Source: Bacillota bacterium (GTDB lineage: Bacteria > Bacillota > Clostridia > DSM-8532). From it: a DNA stretch of 6,990 nt. The notes beneath the pieces are model-generated. The model did no database searches. It had not been told where the DNA came from and saw only the letters and a program-made list of their open reading frames with translations. The DNA lies in NCBI GenBank assembly GCA_023459915.1, contig JAEWSN010000148.1, positions 1 to 6,990 on the forward strand, written 5' to 3'. A program made the translations under genes and the position numbers. Below are positions 4,492 through 6,990 of the stretch, in pieces. The number at the start of each line of letters is the position of its first letter. Positions within the stretch are counted from its first letter, which is position 1.

Positions 4492-5922
4492 TTGAGCAGA
4501 AACACCTATGAGAGTCCCTTCAATGCCAGATATGCCAGTGAGGAGATGCAGTATCTCTTTTCTTCCGACAAGAAATTTCGGACATGGCGCCGGCTGTGGA
4601 TTGCGCTGGCGGAGTCTGAAATGGAGCTCGGATTGGGCATCACGCAGGCACAGGTGGATCAGCTCAGGCAATACGCGGACGATATCAACTATGACGTGGC
4701 GGAGGCCTTCGAACGCGAAACACGGCATGACGTCATGTCCCATGTACATGCGTACGGCGCGCAGGCCGATTTGGCAAGGCCCATCATTCATCTGGGGGCC
4801 ACGTCCTGTTTCGTGGGAGACAACACGGACATTCTCATCTACGCCGAAGCCCTGCAGCTCATCCGCCGCAAGGTGGCGGCCGTACTGAAGCGTCTTTCCG
4901 TCTTTGCACGGGAGTATCGGGCGTTGCCGACGCTGGGCTTCACCCATTACCAGCCGGCCCAGCTGGTCACGGTGGGCAAACGGGCGTGCCTGTGGATGCA
5001 GGAGCTGCTGCTCGACATGGAAGAACTCGACTTTGTCTCGGAACACCTGCGTCTGCTCGGCAACAAGGGCACCACGGGCACACAGGCGAGTTTTCTGGAG
5101 CTGTTCGAAGGCGATCATGACAAGGTGCGGGAACTGGAATCCCGGATCGCGCAAAAACTCGGATATGAAAAAGTGATGCCTGTGACCGGACAGACCTATT
5201 CGCGCAAGCAGGACACACGCATCCTCAACGCGCTGTCCGGCATTGCCCAGAGCGCCTGGAAATTCAGCAACGACATGCGGTTGCTGGCCAACCTCAAGGA
5301 GATGGAGGAACCATTCGAGTCCAAGCAGATCGGCTCCTCCGCCATGGCCTACAAGCGCAATCCCATGCGCAGCGAGCGGATTTCCTCGCTTTCGCGCTAT
5401 GTGGTGGTGGATGTGCTCAATGCGGCCATCACCAGCGGCACCCAGTGGTTCGAGCGCACCCTCGACGACTCGGCCAACCGGCGCATCAGCCTGCCGGAAG
5501 GCTTCCTCGCGGTGGACGCCATTCTGAACATCTGGATGAATGTGGCCGGCGGCATGGTGGTGTATCCCAAGATGATTGAAAAGCGGGTCATGGAGGAATT
5601 ACCCTTCATGGCCACGGAAAACATCCTCATGGCGGCGGTGAAGCGCGGGGGAGACAGGCAGGACCTTCACGAGCGCATCCGGGTGCATTCCATGGACGCG
5701 GCGCGTACGGTGAAGGTCGAGGGGAAGGCAAACGACCTGATGGACCGCATCGCGGCCGACCCGGCCTTCGGGCTCAACGCGGACACCCTGCGCGACGTGC
5801 TCAATCCGGCCCTGTATGTGGGTCGCAGTCCCGAGCAGGTCGATGAGTTCCTGACAAATCATGTCCAACCCGTTCTTGCGCAATTCTCCGAGGATGAACC
5901 GGAGGTCGCGCTCAAGGCGTGA
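4492..5922 (+). CDS. purB: Adenylosuccinate lyase
   Basis: This enzyme removes fumarate twice in purine synthesis: from SAICAR to give AICAR, and from adenylosuccinate to give AMP. It belongs to the fumarase/aspartase superfamily and normally forms homotetramers in the cytosol. The 476 residues from TTG 4492 match the long subtype close to eukaryotic ADSL, with its hallmark opening YESPFNARYAS and KKFRTWRRLWIALAE. Motifs: RHDVMSHVHAYG (78-89); HLGATSCFVGDNTD (100-113); FTHYQPAQ with the general-acid H152; GTTGTQASF (193-201); and the superfamily signature GSSAMAYKRNPMRSE (281-295), whose serine serves as base in the family. The C-terminal ATENILMAAVKRGGDRQDLHERI segment (374-396) is intact. 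The last ten or so residues are acidic and variable. The start is TTG because GGAGG is eight bases upstream; ATG 4477 overlaps that site. A promoter and terminator bound it upstream. No terminator is seen before the following regulator gene. Confidence 0.97.
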   Translation: MSRNTYESPFNARYASEEMQYLFSSDKKFRTWRRLWIALAESEMELGLGITQAQVDQLRQYADDINYDVAEAFERETRHDVMSHVHAYGAQADLARPIIHLGATSCFVGDNTDILIYAEALQLIRRKVAAVLKRLSVFAREYRALPTLGFTHYQPAQLVTVGKRACLWMQELLLDMEELDFVSEHLRLLGNKGTTGTQASFLELFEGDHDKVRELESRIAQKLGYEKVMPVTGQTYSRKQDTRILNALSGIAQSAWKFSNDMRLLANLKEMEEPFESKQIGSSAMAYKRNPMRSERISSLSRYVVVDVLNAAITSGTQWFERTLDDSANRRISLPEGFLAVDAILNIWMNVAGGMVVYPKMIEKRVMEELPFMATENILMAAVKRGGDRQDLHERIRVHSMDAARTVKVEGKANDLMDRIAADPAFGLNADTLRDVLNPALYVGRSPEQVDEFLTNHVQPVLAQFSEDEPEVALKA

Positions 5923-5938
5923 GGCTTCGGCAGCACAA

Positions 5939-6011
5939 GCGGGATACAGCACCCGCGGCACACGATGAACCTGGCGGGTGGGCACACCGCCGGTTCCGGC
6001 AACACCGGTGG
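5939..6011 (+). promoter_or_regulatory. Cluster of GC-rich hairpins between purB and the GntR gene
   Basis: Three stems can form in a row. GCGGG/CCCGC pairs 5939-5943 with 5952-5956. GGCGG-TG/CA-CCGCC pairs 5973-5980 with 5985-5991, with one bulge. CCGCCGGT/ACCGGTGG pairs 5987-5994 with 6004-6011. The last two share bases 5987-5991 and so exclude each other. No T-run is present, so this is not an intrinsic terminator. It could affect read-through from purB into the regulator gene, or RNA processing. The base composition alone makes some pairing likely by chance. Confidence 0.35.
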
Positions 6012-6049
6012 CAGGCACAAGGCCAAATGGATATCTGGAGGCGCAACGC

Positions 6050-6793
6050 ATGACCACCATCAATCGGTACAGCAGCGTACCGCTGTATTATCAGCTCAAA
6101 ACCATGATTCAGGAGAAGATTGAATCCGGGGAATATGCCGCTGACACACAGATCCCGTCCGAACAGGATTTGTGCGATGAATTTGACATTTCGCGCCCCA
6201 CCGTACGCCAGGCCATCAGTGAGCTGACAGCCAGCGGACATCTGTACAAGCTCAAGGGCAAGGGGACGTTTGTCTCCAAAACCAAATCGCTCATCAGCAT
6301 TCGGGATTACAACGGGTTCACCGATTCAATCCTTGACAGCAAGGATCCTTCCGCCAACCAGTTTTTGAGCCTGGAACAGACAACCAACCGCGCGTTCTCG
6401 AAGCTCAATGACACCTTCAGCATCCGGCCCGAAATCACTGTGGATTTCGCCCGCATCACCTGGCTCGGCATGGTGGGGGAGGAACTGGTCTCCCTGAACG
6501 AGTCATGGATTCCGTTGGCCCTGTTCCCGGAAATTCTCAATGATTTGAAATCCAGAAAATCGAGCCAGGAAATTCTGAAAGGGAAATATCCGCTGTTGCC
6601 GTATCATGCCAACAGTGTCATGGATGTCATCCACACCGATCCCATGGAGGCGTCCCAGCTGCATGTGCAGCCCGGACAGCCGCTCATCCGCATCATCAAC
6701 ACGCTGCGCGCCCGTGACGGCAAGGCGGTGGAGCTGGTGGTCACCAAGTATCGGGCGGACAAATGCAAGTTGATGTTCGACACGCATCGCTGA
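6050..6793 (+). CDS. GntR-family (HutC/UTRA subfamily) transcriptional regulator
   Basis: The 247-residue protein has an N-terminal winged helix-turn-helix (about 9-76): PLYYQLKTMIQEKIESGEY, then IPSEQDLCDEFDISRPTVRQAI with recognition helix around 48-59, then the wing LKGKGTFVSK. The remainder (about 95-245) resembles the UTRA ligand-binding domain, including the conserved late segment QPLIRIINTLRARDGKAVELVVTKYRAD (209-236). Such proteins usually act as dimeric repressors released by a small metabolite such as a sugar phosphate or amino-acid-related compound; the ligand here cannot be predicted. ATG 6050 is chosen because GGAGG (6037-6041) is eight bases upstream. An in-frame GTG at 5978 would add 24 residues with no domain match. 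The gene follows purB on the same strand by 127 bases with no clear terminator, so they may be co-transcribed. The downstream inverted repeat at 6852-6914 is a possible target. Confidence 0.92.
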   Translation: MTTINRYSSVPLYYQLKTMIQEKIESGEYAADTQIPSEQDLCDEFDISRPTVRQAISELTASGHLYKLKGKGTFVSKTKSLISIRDYNGFTDSILDSKDPSANQFLSLEQTTNRAFSKLNDTFSIRPEITVDFARITWLGMVGEELVSLNESWIPLALFPEILNDLKSRKSSQEILKGKYPLLPYHANSVMDVIHTDPMEASQLHVQPGQPLIRIINTLRARDGKAVELVVTKYRADKCKLMFDTHR

Positions 6794-6990
6794 GTTTCGT
6801 TGAATGTATTGTTTTTGTTGCGGTAGTGCTGAAATATCCGAAACGGTCATCACTCCGGCCGTTGTGAGCGCGTGATTCAGGATGAAATAGCTTTGGATAT
6901 TCAACGGCCGGAGTAATAATTTGTGCCATTTTGTCGATAAAAGCTTGATAAATACAGCACATATTAAATCCAATAAACCCAAAAAATCAT
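6794..6990. other. Intergenic tail, no gene recognised
   Basis: Apart from the inverted repeat at 6852-6914, this stretch shows no gene. The last 75 bases are AT-rich, with TTGATAAAT and TATTAAATC-like runs that could contain a promoter for a gene beyond the window, but no -35/-10 pair with proper spacing stands out. No intrinsic terminator for the regulator gene is visible. Confidence 0.5.
6852..6914. repeat. Perfect 13-bp inverted repeat downstream of the regulator gene
   Basis: ACTCCGGCCGTTG (6852-6864) and CAACGGCCGGAGT (6902-6914) are exact reverse complements separated by 37 bases. Each contains the palindrome CGGCCG. In addition, AATATCC (6833-6839) is complementary to GGATATT (6895-6901), which directly abuts the right arm. 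The two pairings interleave, as in an H-type pseudoknot. There is no T-run on either side, so it is not a terminator. It may be an operator, a small mobile-element remnant or a structured RNA. Confidence 0.8.

Noticed and set aside
5978..6049. N-terminal extension of the GntR gene from GTG 5978
   Set aside because: The added residues fall in the hairpin cluster, lack a ribosome site and match no domain. ATG 6050 has a well-placed GGAGG.
6503..6982. Minus-strand open frame (159 codons) overlapping the regulator gene's 3' end
   Set aside because: Most of it is antisense to the UTRA domain. The part in the intergenic tail has no ribosome site and no family resemblance.
1..6990. CRISPR arrays, tRNA, rRNA, complete insertion sequences, toxin-antitoxin or phage-defence genes
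   Set aside because: I looked for regular repeat-spacer patterns, cloverleaf-like segments, transposase motifs and short gene pairs on both strands and found none. The genes present are housekeeping metabolism plus one regulator.

Overview
All five protein-coding genes I accept in this 6,990-base window lie on the + strand. They form two functional groups: aromatic amino-acid (shikimate) biosynthesis and purine biosynthesis. Coding regions are GC-rich, intergenic promoter stretches are AT-rich, and Shine-Dalgarno sites are strong (GGAGG-type, 4-10 bases before the start). The purB protein is the roughly 475-residue type that resembles eukaryotic ADSL, and chorismate synthase carries the variant GGGHFSGRLT motif. 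Together these suggest a Bacillota-like gut or anaerobic bacterium of moderately high GC (Clostridia or Erysipelotrichia relatives). That placement is inference from sequence style and was not tested by database search.

Layout: (1) positions 1-891 hold the 3' part of aroC (chorismate synthase), cut by the window edge. (2) At 897-2072 is a fusion of an AroQ-type chorismate mutase domain to shikimate dehydrogenase (AroE). Its start lies only a few bases beyond the aroC stop. (3) At 2189-2692 is aroK (shikimate kinase), preceded by a short region with exact direct repeats and a consensus TTGACA box. (4) At 2693-2974 is a long non-coding leader with an AT-rich promoter zone, a terminator-like hairpin, and hairpins that present GGCAAA/GCAAA loops at 20-base spacing. 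(5) At 2975-4240 is a class Ic aspartate aminotransferase. (6) At 4241-4491 are a REP-like palindrome, a clear intrinsic terminator, a TATAAT promoter and a small 5'-UTR hairpin. (7) At 4492-5922 is purB (adenylosuccinate lyase), which starts at TTG. (8) At 6050-6793 is a GntR/HutC-family regulator with a UTRA domain. (9) At 6794-6990 is an AT-richer tail with a perfect 13-bp inverted repeat.

How the genes work together: AroE makes shikimate, AroK phosphorylates it, AroC forms chorismate, and the mutase domain fused to AroE converts chorismate to prephenate for Phe/Tyr. The aminotransferase interconverts aspartate and oxaloacetate. It could supply aspartate, which is consumed upstream of PurB in purine synthesis, or act on aromatic keto acids; the sequence does not decide. 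The GntR-type protein follows purB with no visible terminator between them and is a candidate local regulator of unknown ligand.

I see no clearly new multi-gene system. The most interesting material is non-coding: the aminotransferase leader, the aroK upstream repeats, the 4251 palindrome and the downstream inverted repeat with a possible pseudoknot. The mutase-dehydrogenase fusion is the most notable protein architecture.
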